A DNA stretch of 64,000 nt. It comes from Warburgia ugandensis (lineage: Eukaryota; Streptophyta; Magnoliopsida; Canellales; Canellaceae). A program made the position numbers and the translations under genes. The stretch's first letter is position 1, and each line of letters begins with the position of its first letter. The notes under the pieces are model-generated. The model saw only the letters and a program-made list of their open reading frames with translations. It did no database searches and was not told where the DNA came from. Positions 23,949-34,677 of this stretch are shown in pieces. The stretch lies in NCBI GenBank assembly GCA_035236585.1, contig CP141137.1, forward strand, positions 49,064,057 to 49,128,056, read 5' to 3'.

Positions 23949-23975
23949 CCAATTATAGAGCGGTCGGCTATAAAT
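23949..23975 (+). promoter_or_regulatory. Weak host-type promoter candidate (CCAAT and TATA)
   Basis: CCAAT sits near 23949 and GGCTATAAATGCAGG, an ideal plant TATA box (CTATAAAT, 23968-23975), follows. A CTTCT-containing stretch and an ATG at 24032 lie downstream, but that ATG opens only a 40-codon frame. There is no independent support for transcription. Confidence 0.25.
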
Positions 23976-24125
23976 GCAGGGGGAGTACAGGCAAGGTGAT
24001 CCCATCTTAATTCTCTTCTGAGTCATTAATAATGTACCCGCAAAGTCGGATTGTTCGTTGGATGATTTTCACCTCTGTTAATCTGTCCATTTTACATCAT
24101 AGAACATCAAACCAGATATTGGAGC

Positions 24126-24401
24126 ATGACGTATCTGTGTCATGGTTCAGATGTTGAAAGGTTTGGATTATCGAACCTGGCAGAGAATCATACATTTACC
24201 AAAAAAAACGGAAGAAAAGGAAAAATACTCGCAGACAATGTTATCATTTCCAGAAGGAAATTATTCGTGTCCGTCTCCGAGTCTAAAATTATAATGGCGC
24301 TACTAAAAGTAGGGGTGAAAGCCAGTTGTTTACCGTTTGGAACCAGTCATTTGCGTTATCCCGGGCAAAGACCAAACAAATCTCATGCCGGGCAATCCTA
24401 A
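24126..24401 (+). CDS. Possible small protein or exon of unknown function, 91 codons
   Basis: An open frame of 91 codons lies about 150 bp downstream of the TATA candidate at 23968. It is basic and Ser/Lys-rich with no signal peptide, membrane segment or motif I recognise, and it could be chance. The local base composition is somewhat richer in GC than the neighbouring repeats. This is the only non-transposon frame I would test, and I consider it more likely spurious than real. Confidence 0.15.
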   Translation: MTYLCHGSDVERFGLSNLAENHTFTKKNGRKGKILADNVIISRRKLFVSVSESKIIMALLKVGVKASCLPFGTSHLRYPGQRPNKSHAGQS

Positions 24402-24623
24402 ACCCCCCATAATCAGCATCTTATTAAGGTTGTTCGCTATGTAGGTCGTTAAATTATAGGGGCCTATAATTACGGTGATTAGGGAATTCCAACACAGAAT
24501 ATTCTCAACCGTGTCTTACGTATATGGTTATTAGATGATAAACGGCTTGCATCTTGAAAGTAGAGGGGTTCAAATGTACATTTCATCAAATGAAATTTTT
24601 TACAAAAGGTCTTTGCTTTTGAA

Positions 24624-24642
24624 GAAATTTTAATAAAAACAT
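24624..24642. repeat. 19-bp target-site duplication of LINE copy B, left copy
   Basis: GAAATTTTAATAAAAACAT is repeated exactly at 27984-28002, immediately outside the other end of the LINE. The bases beyond differ on both sides. Confidence 0.95.
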
Positions 24643-24699
24643 CATCATCATCAAGACCTTATCCAATAAAAGCTCGGCCACATGAATCTAGTTCCTCTA

Positions 24700-26530
24700 T
24701 TCTCCGCTATTAAGTATCATAGCTTTATTTTGTCCCAAAGTTTTTAAATCTTTTATCACTCCTTCTATCTACGTTATTTTGAGCCTTTCTCTTACCTTTT
24801 TAAAATCTTCTACTTGCATTGCCTCACTCATTTTAACTAGTTTTATTTTCGGTCTTTGTTGGACATGTCCAAACCATGTAAGTCTCATCTCACTTATCTT
24901 GTTACCTATTGGTGCTACCTCTAAGTTTCTTCTCATGTTTCATTCATAATTCTATCCTTTTATATCTTGCCACTCATCCATCTTAACATCCTAATTTCTA
25001 CTTCGCTCATCCTATGAACATGATGTTTTTCAACCGCCCAATACTCTGATCCATAAAGCATGGTCGACCTTATAGCCATCTTATAGAATTTTCTTTTTAG
25101 TTTGAGTGGCACCCATAAATCACACAAAACTCCAGATGCAGATATCCATTTATTCCAACCCGCTTAAATTCTGTAGATAACCTCCTTCACAATCTCTTCA
25201 CTCTCATGAATCATCGATCATAAGTACCGAAAGTGGTCTTTTACAGAGACTTCTTGGCTATCAATTTTTACTAGTGTTTTACTCTCGCTCCTCCTCTTTC
25301 TAAAATTGCATTCTATATACCTTGTCTTAGTTTGGTTGATTTTAAATCCTTTAGGTTCTATTGCTTCTCTCCATAATTCTAACTTTGTGTTTATGTCATC
25401 CCTTGTCTCATCAATTAAAACTATATCATCAGCAAATAGCATGCACCATTGAATCTCCTCATGCAGATGTTTCGTTAACTCATTCATAATCAACATAAAA
25501 ATCTATTGGCTCAATGCTGATCCTTGGTGCAATCCTACAGTGATAGAAAAATTACCGATCTTTCCACTAGGGGTCTTACTATTTATTACTGCTCTCTCAT
25601 ACATATTTTTAATTATGTCTGCATACCCTCTCGAAACCCTTTTCTCACCCAAAACTCTCTATATTAACTCTCTAAGGACCCAAGCATAATCTTTCTCTAA
25701 GTCAATACAAACCATGTGGAGGTTCCTCCTCCTCTCCCTATATTTCTCTATCAATTGTCTTAGTAAGAAAACAACTTCCATGGTAGACCTCTCAGGCATG
25801 AAACCAAATTGGTTCTCCAATATACTTGTCTCATGCCGTATCCTCTTCTCAATTACTCTTTTAAAAAGTTTCATAGTGTGTCTCATAAGTTTGATCCCCC
25901 GATAATTAGTGCAGCTCTATAAGTCTCCTTTATTTTTATAAATTGGTACAATACAGCTCTTCCTCCATTCATCTGACATTTTTTTTTAAATTTTATAATC
26001 TTGTTAAACAACTTGGTTAAGCAAACTACTCCAGTATCTAGCATATGCTTTCAAACCTCTATTGACATATCATCAAGCCCCAAGGCCTTTCTTGATTTCA
26101 TCTTTTTCCAGGCCTCTTTCACTTCAGGTATTCTAATCCTATAGTTGTATCTATAATGTGCAATGTTATTTATGCTTGTAGTACTTTCAACCCTTATATT
26201 CTCAGGGCAATTGTCATTTAGCTATTTTTGAAGCAACTTCCCCACCTTTGTTTGATCTCGTCATCTTTGAATAGTACCTTTTGATCATCACTTCTAATAC
26301 CCTTAACGTGGTCCAAGTCATTAACCTCCTATTGTCGTATTTTGTAAGTTTAAACACATCTTTCTCATCTATTATAGAGATCATTATATGCCTTTAGTTT
26401 AGCCTCATTTACTATTCTCTTAGTAACCTTTTTAGCATGCATTCTTATACTTTTCATTATTTCTAGTCTTCTATCATGCTTTAAAACACACCTGTTTTTC
26501 TTCAACTGTTTCAATCCACCACTAAGTTTC
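24700..26530 (-). pseudogene. LINE copy B reverse transcriptase remnant
   Basis: Minus-strand pieces in order are: 25886-25659 with KLFKRVIEKRI, then LENQFGFMPERST and CIDLEKDYAWV (RT fingers and the first palm Asp in IDLEK); 25496-25218 with CMLFADDIVLIDET, an intact FADD catalytic box; then KGFKINQTKT. The distal part (about 25200-24700) matches 'GSTIHES...WNKW' of copy D. Between 25658 and 25500 the frame is broken around the conserved 'GLHQGSA' region. Of the RTE copies in the window this is the only one with both FADD aspartates readable. Confidence 0.85.
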
Positions 26531-26739
26531 TTTTACTAATTGTCTTTTACCTTTAGATACTCCTAGGACATCTTTTGTTACTTTCTTAATGGACTCGGCC
26601 ATATTAATCTACATGGTGTTTACTTCTATTTCATTGTTCCAGTTTCTTTCCACCATCAACTTATTTGTGAGTGAGGTTATTTTCTCCTCTTTTAAGTTCC
26701 ACTACCTGGCTTTTAGGTACCTTTTAAGTTCGTTTCCCT

Positions 26740-27490
26740 TCTTTCATCTTTTAATGTAGATATCCATAACCATTAATCTATATTGTGAGGTTAAATTCTC
26801 ACTGGGTATCACCTTACAATCCTTACGTATTGATCTTTCAGTATTTCTAAGTAAAAGAAAGTCTATTTGACTCTTATGAAGTCCACTTTTAAAGGTTATT
26901 AAGTTTTCATCCCTCTTCTTAAAGAATGTGATTGCAAGGGCTAGGTTATCTGCCAAAGCAAAATCAAGGATAGCTTCTCCCATCTCATTTCATTCCCTGA
27001 TACCATACCCTCAATATACCCTATCATATCATTCCTTTTCTTTTTTCTACATAGCCATTTAAGTCTGCTCCTATAAATATCCCGTCAGTGTTGGGAATTT
27101 CTTGCACGACTCCCCCCATATCATCCTAAAACTGTCTCTTAGTTATATCTTCTAGCCCTACTTGTGGTGCATATGCACTTATAACATTTATGATTTGCTC
27201 TTTTAGAACAAATTTTATTATTATAATTCTATTACTAGTTCTTTTAACGTTTATAACTTTATCCTTTAATTTTTTATCCACCACTATTCCTACCCTATTT
27301 ATGTTATTATCCCTTCCTATGTACCATAGCTTATACCCTTCAATTTCTATAGTTTTAGCACCTTTCCGCTTGGTTTCTTGGATACAAGGGATGTTGACTC
27401 TCCTACATTTCATCGTATCTACTAACTCCAGACTCTTACCTATCAATGTCCCTACATTTCATGTGGCGATACGAATCTTATGCTACTGAG
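26740..27490 (-). pseudogene. LINE copy B endonuclease (APE-like) remnant
   Basis: 27446-27126 reads GKSLELVDTMKCRRVNIPCI, then QETKRKG (the QETK box with the catalytic Glu), GYKLWYIGRD and NVISAYAPQVGLED. 26983-26744 reads ILDFALADNLALA, then ITFKSGLHKSQIDFLLL (SQIDF box with catalytic Asp) and TSQYRLMVM, where the usual His of the last box is Tyr. Frames are separated by stops at about 27000-27120. In live RTE elements this domain makes the first-strand nick at the target. Confidence 0.85.
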
Positions 27491-27544
27491 ATAGCCTATT
27501 TATCCACACAGTTATCGACTCCCATGACATGAACCCATGCTTAT

Positions 27545-27745
27545 GTTCTATTGCACTTGGGTTCTAATGCATCACATCACTTTTGAGGGTATGCTCTAGC
27601 ATCCCTTGCCCATTTTCCACTACACCCAAGATTCAATGCACTGCGTTGCTTCTAGGGAAACACCTAGCAACCCTTACCCATTTTTCACTGCACTCGGGAT
27701 CCGATGCAGCATGTCATTTATGGGGGACGCTCAAGCTTGAGGGAA
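27545..27745 (-). repeat. 69-bp tandem units in the 5' leader of LINE copy B
   Basis: CACTACACCC at 27618 and CACTGCACTC at 27686 start successive units 68 bp apart, and a third partial unit starts near 27549. Each unit has the order 'cactacactcggatccgatgcag' - 'acgctctagcaacccttgcccattttt', allowing for mutation. LINE copies A and D carry the same arrangement. Confidence 0.8.
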
Positions 27746-27983
27746 TGTTAGTGATCAATTCATGTTTGTTAGGATAGCCATACTTTGAAGAAGCTGAAGA
27801 TGATTTTTAGTATCTTCTCTTCTTACTTACAAACTAATATACATATGTATATTCATTTGCAAGTAAGATGAGAAAATAACAAAATCATATTCAACTTCTT
27901 CAAAAAGGTTTTTACTTACCAGTTGGCATCTTATGTAAAACCCTCCTTTTTTATCTGGGCTTAGGACTTGGATTGACAAAGTT

Positions 27984-28002
27984 GAAATTTTAATAAAAAC
28001 AT
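27984..28002. repeat. 19-bp target-site duplication of LINE copy B, right copy
   Basis: Exact repeat of 24624-24642. Confidence 0.95.
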
Positions 28003-28790
28003 GAACATTTTTGTGTTCTCGTAAGAACGCTTGCACTCGAGACCTTTTTAATTCTAGCACACAGACAGTGTCTGTTTTCTCACTAGTGTATAGCATTTGA
28101 TTTGACATGCTAGTGAATTGACTTGTCCCATATTCTATCATTAAAAAAAGAACAAGATAAGCCTAATACTTTTGCTAGAAATTGACATGCCACCTTCCCA
28201 GTTATCAAAAGTATGTTTCAAAATATGGACCAATCCATGAAAGACAATATAATGATTAGCTTAAATCATTCAAATTGATGGGCCTCTCATGTACTTTTTA
28301 CATAGAGAATATGCAACGAATATCATTCCCCTTGTACAATGAATTTCATTTTATATAGATTGATTTTAAATATATTACAATTAAGAGTGCATTAAGGACC
28401 ATCTCTGACACAAAACACGTCTCCAAAATAGTAATTTCTTGAAAACATATGATCTTAAGTGTAATTTCAATGTCATTAGTAAAGGCACCTATACATGCAC
28501 CAAAGAGAGAATGTTTGACTACTTTGCAATATATCAAATGTTGCTATCAAATGATAATTTTGATTTCATCTTTGTTGCAAGATGATAGAATTGAGACAAG
28601 TTTTTTAGAACATTTACATAATTGTTTTCATGAGTTGCTCGAATATATTATAGGGTAGCTATAGTTCATCTTTATGTATTTTGTATCATTTGTGACTTGG
28701 TAGACTACGAGCTATGAATCTCTAAATATGTGTACTTGACTAACAGGGAGACTAGATATGTAAGAAGCCACAATTTTGGGTTCCTTTTCA
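28003..28790. other. Intergenic DNA, no feature recognised
   Basis: AT-rich flank of LINE copy B. The frames at 28346-28537 and 28449-28658 overlap on opposite strands and show no domain. Confidence 0.5.
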
Positions 28791-30180
28791 TAAATTTATA
28801 TTACATTTTTAATTGAATTGAAATAAGGAATTGAATTTAATCAAAATTGAATTTTGCAAAAATGACCTCTATGATTATATTATTATTAATGCGTATCATG
28901 ATCAATGTAAATAGATTCATAGTAAATTATAGTTTTAAAGCTCGATCTAACCATTCAAATTGAAATAGGTGAGTATCTGTGATCAAACGACTTGATTAGA
29001 GCTTTGGTCCACATGATCGATGGTCTAATAATCAGATCAAAGGTTTCTGATATAGATCAAGGATTGAAGCATTAATTTTTAAGAACTTAGAGATGATGGA
29101 TGTACAATTTAAAATGATATAGGATTTAGATGATGCATCAAGAGCCATCCAACTAGTAAATTTATTATTTTGATGAATTGATGAAGTTTAATGTATGTTT
29201 CCTCATATTTATATGATAGAGGTCGAGATTAGTTGCTTTTATTAATTTTTTAGAGTTTTTAGGACCATGGTTCTAGGTAGGTGTTCTAACATCACTATTA
29301 TTTTTTGTATAATCACATTTTGAAAGAATCTTGGTCCACATAGATTAAATTTCAAATTGATTATGAGGATTGACATATTTATTTCACCTTGTTAAAATTC
29401 TAGTGAATCATTGTTTCTTAACAACATCTAAATTGCATTGAAATAATTATCTCTAATTAATCCATGGTTTAGGGTTGATCTAAGGTGTGGCTTAATTATA
29501 AAACATGAAAATATTGCAAGATTTAAAATTATGCATGGATGATGCTTTTACACATCATTGATTTATTATTTGTGGCTTAATTTTACAAATGGTTAGCATA
29601 CAGTTGATGAGTCGCATTAGGTATAGAGGACCAAATTTATTGCTTTGTTTTCCATGGAAAAGTTTTAGACAGGTGCTTTTGCTTAGTGGACACTATGCTA
29701 GGATGGTTGTAAGGTTGGTCTCCCACCTTCTGAAATTAGACACCTAATGTTGTCATGATTGACTTATTTTGATGTGGAAACCATCAGAATGACACACAGC
29801 TCCCCCATGGAGGAGGACCAAAGTCTCCCCACTATGGTATCAGTGGTTGAGCACATAGATAAACTAGGTTGAAGTTGCAGATACATAATGGTCCATGTGT
29901 TTTAGTTATAATTTTAACATGGTGCTATGATAACTACTGATGATAGCACTTATGCTAATATAGCATGAGAATGCTTGGATGTTGGTATGAATACTCATGA
30001 CAAGATTACAAGTGGTTGTGACACTCATGGGACTCAATGATATTGGGTATCTCCACTGATGATTGGATTTTACACTTATTTAAGTGTTTTATGAGATTTT
30101 GACTTCTTAGATTCATCATTACTCATTAAAGATGGTTTTGCAAAGAGCATGGATAGCATTGACATGAATTTGTTGTAATT
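28790..30180 (+). repeat. Probable gypsy LTR-derived debris
   Basis: The texture and several blocks resemble the mid part of the chromovirus LTRs. An example is ATGCTAGGATGGTTGTAAGG...CCCACCTTCTGAAATTAG (about 29695-29745), comparable with ATGCTAGGGAAGTTACGAGG...CCACCCGCTTCTTGAAACTT at 37080-37125. 'gatcaa' and 'ctaataat' blocks are also shared. No ends were identified. It is a distant or heavily mutated relative. Confidence 0.4.
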
Positions 30181-30304
30181 TTTCACTTAAATCATGTATG
30201 GATATGTTTACTTTTTCATTAGACTTGATTATATTGACATGCCCACTTATTTAGAAGCTCATGAAAGAATCATGCTCTTGGATATGATATTATGCCCACT
30301 TATT

Positions 30305-30336
30305 CACTACTACAATGAGGGATTTATAAGACGGTT
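30305..30336. mobile_element. Terminal inverted repeat (left end) of a CACTA/En-Spm transposon
   Basis: CACTACTACAATGAGGG begins at 30305 and is followed directly by palindromic subterminal repeats. CACTA ends of the form CACTAC...A plus subterminal arrays define the superfamily. In the orientation of the transposase genes (minus strand) this is the 3' end. I could not find the partner end (an inverted ...GTAGTG) in the window. Confidence 0.8.
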
Positions 30337-30800
30337 GAAAATGGCTACAAAAGATAGTTACAAAACCGTCTTATACATTGATGTCTTATAAAATGAAAAC
30401 AAATATAAGACAGTTTCTAAAACTGTCTTATATTAAAGCTATTATAAGATGGTTTTTGAATAACCATCTTATATATCATAACTTTTATAAGACAATTTGC
30501 AAAAACTCATCTTATAAATATGCAAAATATAGGATGGTTTTTCAAAAACTATTATATAAATGTGTGTAATATAGGACGATTTTTCAATAACCGTCTTATA
30601 AATGTGTCTAATATAGGAAGGTTTTTCAATAACCATCTTATGAATATGTCTAGTAAAGGATTACTTTTCAAAAACCATCCTACAATCCTATAAAATACGG
30701 ATATTATAGGATAGTTTTTGAAAAACCATTTCAAATATATGACTAATATAGATAGTTTTTCAAAAACTATCCTATAAAGCTGCGAATGTAGGACAAATTT
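30320..30800. repeat. CACTA subterminal palindrome array
   Basis: At least seven copies of a unit with the shape ATATAGGAYGGTTTTTCAAAAACCRTCYTATAA, about 60 bp apart (for example near 30330, 30395, 30450, 30490, 30530, 30585, 30630, 30690 and 30740). Each is itself an inverted repeat pairing (A)TAAGACGGTTTT with AAAACCGTCTTAT. In CACTA elements such arrays bind the element-encoded protein. The pairing is kept although arms vary between GACGG, GATGG and GACAG. Confidence 0.8.
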
Positions 30801-31289
30801 TCCAAAAATGTCCTATATTGCTTATACTTTCTGTACAAATTGTGTGGTCCTTTTTTGGTTTCTATTTATACATTGTTCCTGCAGTTTTTGAAGTTCAACA
30901 CTTCATTTTTGGAGGCTAAAAATTATTTTACAAAATACATTCAGATGCATTCAACATTCCAACATTCCACATAGAACTTCTCCATATAGACTTCTTAATG
31001 AAATAAAGAAACCATACACAGACTTAAAATAAAAAAGAAAGGAAAACATGCATCCAAGTAATGCAGTTGTAAATTATATTTTAGTAATAAAATTATTTTA
31101 ATTTTAATAACATCAAATATCTACAAATTAAAAGTCAAAAGATATTCAGTCCATTCCATTACAATGTCATATATGTCTAATTGGGAGTAACTCTTACTAC
31201 CTAAATCAACCTATAAGACAACAAATATTAAACCACTTGAGACAATAATGTTAGAGTCATTTAAGAGATGTAGAAAATTGTAAGAATGA

Positions 31290-32345
31290 TGGCTAGTATA
31301 TTAATTGAACCTTTCTCAATTGGGAGATAGTAAATCCTTCACGAATGAGAGTTCTCATATATCTGAGAATGTAATACCCATACTCCCAATCAGATTGTTG
31401 TCTAGGGCATTGCACAATAAAGTCAACAAATCATAAGATTCAAATATCATGTGTAATTATAAGTCTAGGTTAGATGTTTACACTAAAGAAGTAGTAAACA
31501 TTACCTTGACACTTTTCGAAGTTAATTTTGCTGGATAGCTAATATTTTCCATCTCAACCCATTTATAACATGAATTGCACATATATAAGTCAAAATATTA
31601 TATAGGAATAAAGAGGATATTTATCATTTATTCTCCAATCATACTGAATGAAATAACAGTCAAACTTATTTATTGATCAATTCCATTAGCGGGCCTTGAG
31701 TGTATGCACCACAAGAATAAAAAATACATTACAATTCCTCCATGCACATCCCAAGCTAACAACATCCAATGGGACCTATATACATAATCAATCAATTGAA
31801 ATTTGACAAACTTAACTTATATACATATTCATGTTTATACAGAATGGTAGCAAGACATGTAATAACTTATCCACTATTATATGGAATCAGTAAGGCCTAC
31901 CCCTTATCACAACCCTTGTCACAACGCAAGAACCCAAGTATGATATCTTCTATTTGTTTCTCTTTAGGTGAATGCTCCTTTGGGCTAGAGACAACAACAG
32001 GGTCAAGGAATTTGTAAACATCCTTGACCTCTACTCTCTGCAATTTATCATTAAAAGACCTGCATAAACTTAATGTTAAATACTTATAATGTCCTGTTAA
32101 TAAGTAATGTCAATTTGATTCTAAATAGATTACAAGACATACCCAATATAGACAATGATGTGTGTCTATTCCAGCTTAGCCATATTACATATGGCTAAGA
32201 AGTCCTCTTTCATGATTGGAACCTCAATAGTGTGGTGTGTAAGCATCCTAGGCTCTATCCTTACAGAGCTGATTTCTTTATTGTCATTGATCAATTTATA
32301 TAGTCCTCTCAAGAATGGAGGCATGCTGGGTGGAACATGCACCTA
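31290..32345 (-). pseudogene. CACTA-encoded Ulp1-like cysteine protease domain, broken
   Basis: On the minus strand 32345-32150 encodes VHVPPSMPPFLRGLYKLI..., then EVPIMKEDFLAICNMAKLE. 32020-31910 gives DKLQRVEVKDVYKFLDPVVV, and 31440-31300 gives SDW followed by EYGYYILRYMR. The last matches the WECGYY box of Ulp1-type proteases carried by plant CACTA elements. The position of the catalytic Cys holds Tyr (tat), so activity would be lost. AT-rich gaps between blocks look like introns. I infer this is the C-terminal part of the same gene as 32450-33340 and 47374-47624. Confidence 0.7.
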
Positions 32346-32449
32346 ATCCCTACATTGTGCATGTAATTTTCAGAAATTAGTAAAGTATATATATATATAT
32401 ATATGAAGAGTTGAAGAGATTCAATTTTATCCTAAAAATAGATATAAAT

Positions 32450-33340
32450 ACCTGGGATGGGGCAATTAGTACGCCGTAATTTGTTGCCAAGGAGGAGGTT
32501 ACACTCAATGGCACCTTGTGCTTCTTCTGGTTAGATTACAATGCAAATAATATTTAAAAATTTAGCTCATGCATTAAAGTTATTGTTTAACACGATGCTG
32601 TGATACCATATACAGACCTTGGAAATCATTGTTTTGATATACCTCTCTGGCCAAGCTACATGATATCCAATCGCATCCCCAACAGTATAGATATTGTTCA
32701 CTTCTATAGGAAATGGTAAGAGGGCAACAGTAGTGCTCATTGTGTGAATGTATCAACCTACCATGCAATATGAAAGAAAATGCCTCATATAGTGTAGCCT
32801 CAACGATGTAGTTCTCGGCTGTTAAAAGCTGCAGCATGCATTGACCCACCTGTAAATCAGAAATCACCTATACATAGGAATAAATGAAGATTACTAAAAC
32901 ATGGAATAGAAACAACATAAGCATGTCAATAAATACCTCATTGCTTGGGACATCTCCTTTGAACTGTTCCTCCCCTATCTCTTCATTAGATGGAGGAGTG
33001 CAGCTATTGTAAGATGGGGGTCAAGGGGGAATGTCTTGACTTGAATCTTTAAAACCCCAAGGGTCCTTATAGAAATCATTCTTCATCTTCACGTATAGCT
33101 CATTCAACATATTCTTCTTCCATGCTTCCATGTCATCTATTAGAGGATTTCTTACTTTATGGAAGAATTTAGAAGGAACCACACCATGGCATTGGCCCCT
33201 TACTCAATCAGGGTGCTTGTCCTTGTTGCCCATAGCCATATATAGGATGTCTGCCTTTGCAGCAATGCTACTCAAATTTCCTATAGTGCCACTTTTTTGG
33301 GTCAACTCTTCCCACACATGCAATTGATAGAACACGATGA
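32450..33340 (-). pseudogene. CACTA accessory transposase-type gene, middle exons
   Basis: Minus-strand blocks: 33320-33140 reads 'VWEELTQKSGTIGNLSSIAA' then KADILYMAMGNKDKHP and GQCHGVVPSKFFHKVR, followed by DDMEAWKKNMLNELYVKM (33130-33060). 32867-32640 reads VGQCMLQLLTAENYIVEATLYE, then, after a frameshift, PFPIEVNNIYTVGDAIGYHV and AWPERYIKTM. These resemble the plant transposase (Transposase_24 / En-Spm-associated) proteins that accompany Tnp2. The role in live elements is DNA binding and regulation of transposition, by family knowledge. Premature stops are present. Confidence 0.65.
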
Positions 33341-34669
33341 TATATATATATATATATATTATAATTTAAGAGATACAAAAATAGACATGTAAAACCACTT
33401 ACAATTCGTAAAACAAACTAAGGCAACATTTTCATCAGTAAAGGTCTAGGAGTTACACCACTTTGAAGGCACCATTTTCCAAAGAATCGCACAATCAATG
33501 GGATATGTAGTCCTAACCTTCTTTTGCTGTCAAGAGAGACATTACTTTAGAGTTAATGAAATAAAATTTAGGTATAGTTAGATAGAATTGAATTGTCACA
33601 TGCATAACCAATCCTAGAGAGGTGGTGTTGCATATGATTGGTTGCTATAACACCCCTAACTTTTGTAATGAAATTGAGGATTCAAGGAAAAATTCGGCTG
33701 AAATATTAGGGTTATTAAGAATGCACTTCTTATAGAAGTACAATCAAAGGATAAGACATGTATAATTAAAAATAAACTCAACAAACCCTTCAAAATGACT
33801 GTAAGCACGACTCATTATGAATTCAGATGAAAAATACTTATTTTTCTACATTTTTATGAACAAAAGGGTAAAATTATAATTTTACTCATAATTAAGGCCT
33901 AAGACATAAAAATTTGGAATGTATTCGAAAATACGAATCCAACGCCACTAAGTACGCTCAATTCTGAGTTCATAAGAATAAACCTTATTTTTTCCATAAA
34001 GGGCAAAATGGTCTTTCCACACTGTGTGGGGCTGACAAGGAACCCACAAAGGAATCCAATGGCCAAAACATGTGTAATTATTAGTAAAACCACTACCACT
34101 TGCTAGTGGAGAAGGAGGTGGTAGTGGGAATCCTATGAACATTGAATAATCAAAAGAATAGAACATAATAATTATACATAATCATGAAAAACACACAGAA
34201 TGCCTATCAATACCTCAGAGAAAAATTCTTTAAAATATTCACAAAATTCATCATAAAATTCCCTAGTCTCCACCAAAATTTTAGCTCAAAACTCCTCCCC
34301 TTTCTCTCTCTTTTCTTCCTTCTTTCTCCTTATTTTTTTTTTCTTTTATTAGTGCATCCATAGATGCACCCAAAGGAATATTCCACCCTGGGTTATCAGG
34401 CGTGTTTATCGATGTGTCATTCCTGACGAGGAGGGTTTTCACCCTGCTACGATTTTTTAATTATCCATCCATTTCAAGCTGTTCAATTTCAATCTTAAAC
34501 CGTTAAGTATGTTCGGAATGGGGAGACCTACAAAAGCCCTATAGTTTTATGACAATCAATGGAGTATATTCACAGGCCAAAATGTAGAAAAACAGTAAGC
34601 TCTGGTAACTTATATACAGGCAAGGACTTTCTTATTTTTTGGCCAAGTTCTAGACTCTGATCATTCCAG

Positions 34670-34677
34670 GTAAGTGC
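34670..34677 (+). promoter_or_regulatory. Splice-donor-like site in the LTR leader
   Basis: CCAG|GTAAGTGC is a consensus 5' splice site about 465 bp downstream of the TATA position. The 3' LTR has CCAG|GTAGGTGC at 43758, the solo LTR at 13184 has TAG|GTAGGTGC at 16647 (minus) and the solo LTR at 3323 has AAG|GTAAGCC at 5676 (minus). Confidence 0.5.

Larger units (their letters stand above)
22723..24623. other. Low-copy-looking DNA, no gene established
   Basis: This stretch has a less AT-rich texture than its surroundings, especially 23100-24480, and shows none of the transposon families seen elsewhere. Frames of 60-91 codons occur (23155-23346, 23365-23574, 24126-24401), but none shows a domain I recognise. 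It may be host intergenic or gene-proximal DNA, or an element I do not know. Confidence 0.4.
24643..27983 (-). mobile_element. Full-length RTE-clade LINE copy B (3,341 bp)
   Basis: Bounded by the 19-bp duplication. The 3' tail (minus strand) is TTGATGATGATGATG at 24655-24643. It carries a 5' leader (27983 to about 27490) with 69-bp repeats, an APE-type endonuclease and a reverse transcriptase, in that order. The domain set and tail fit plant RTE LINEs, whose proteins are often misannotated as craniofacial development protein 2-like. All parts contain stops, including a tryptophan-to-stop change at the start of the endonuclease (ATW-to-AT*). It is immobile unless helped in trans. Confidence 0.92.

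Noticed and set aside
22723..24623. Organelle DNA insertion
   Set aside because: No chloroplast or mitochondrial gene signature could be recognised.
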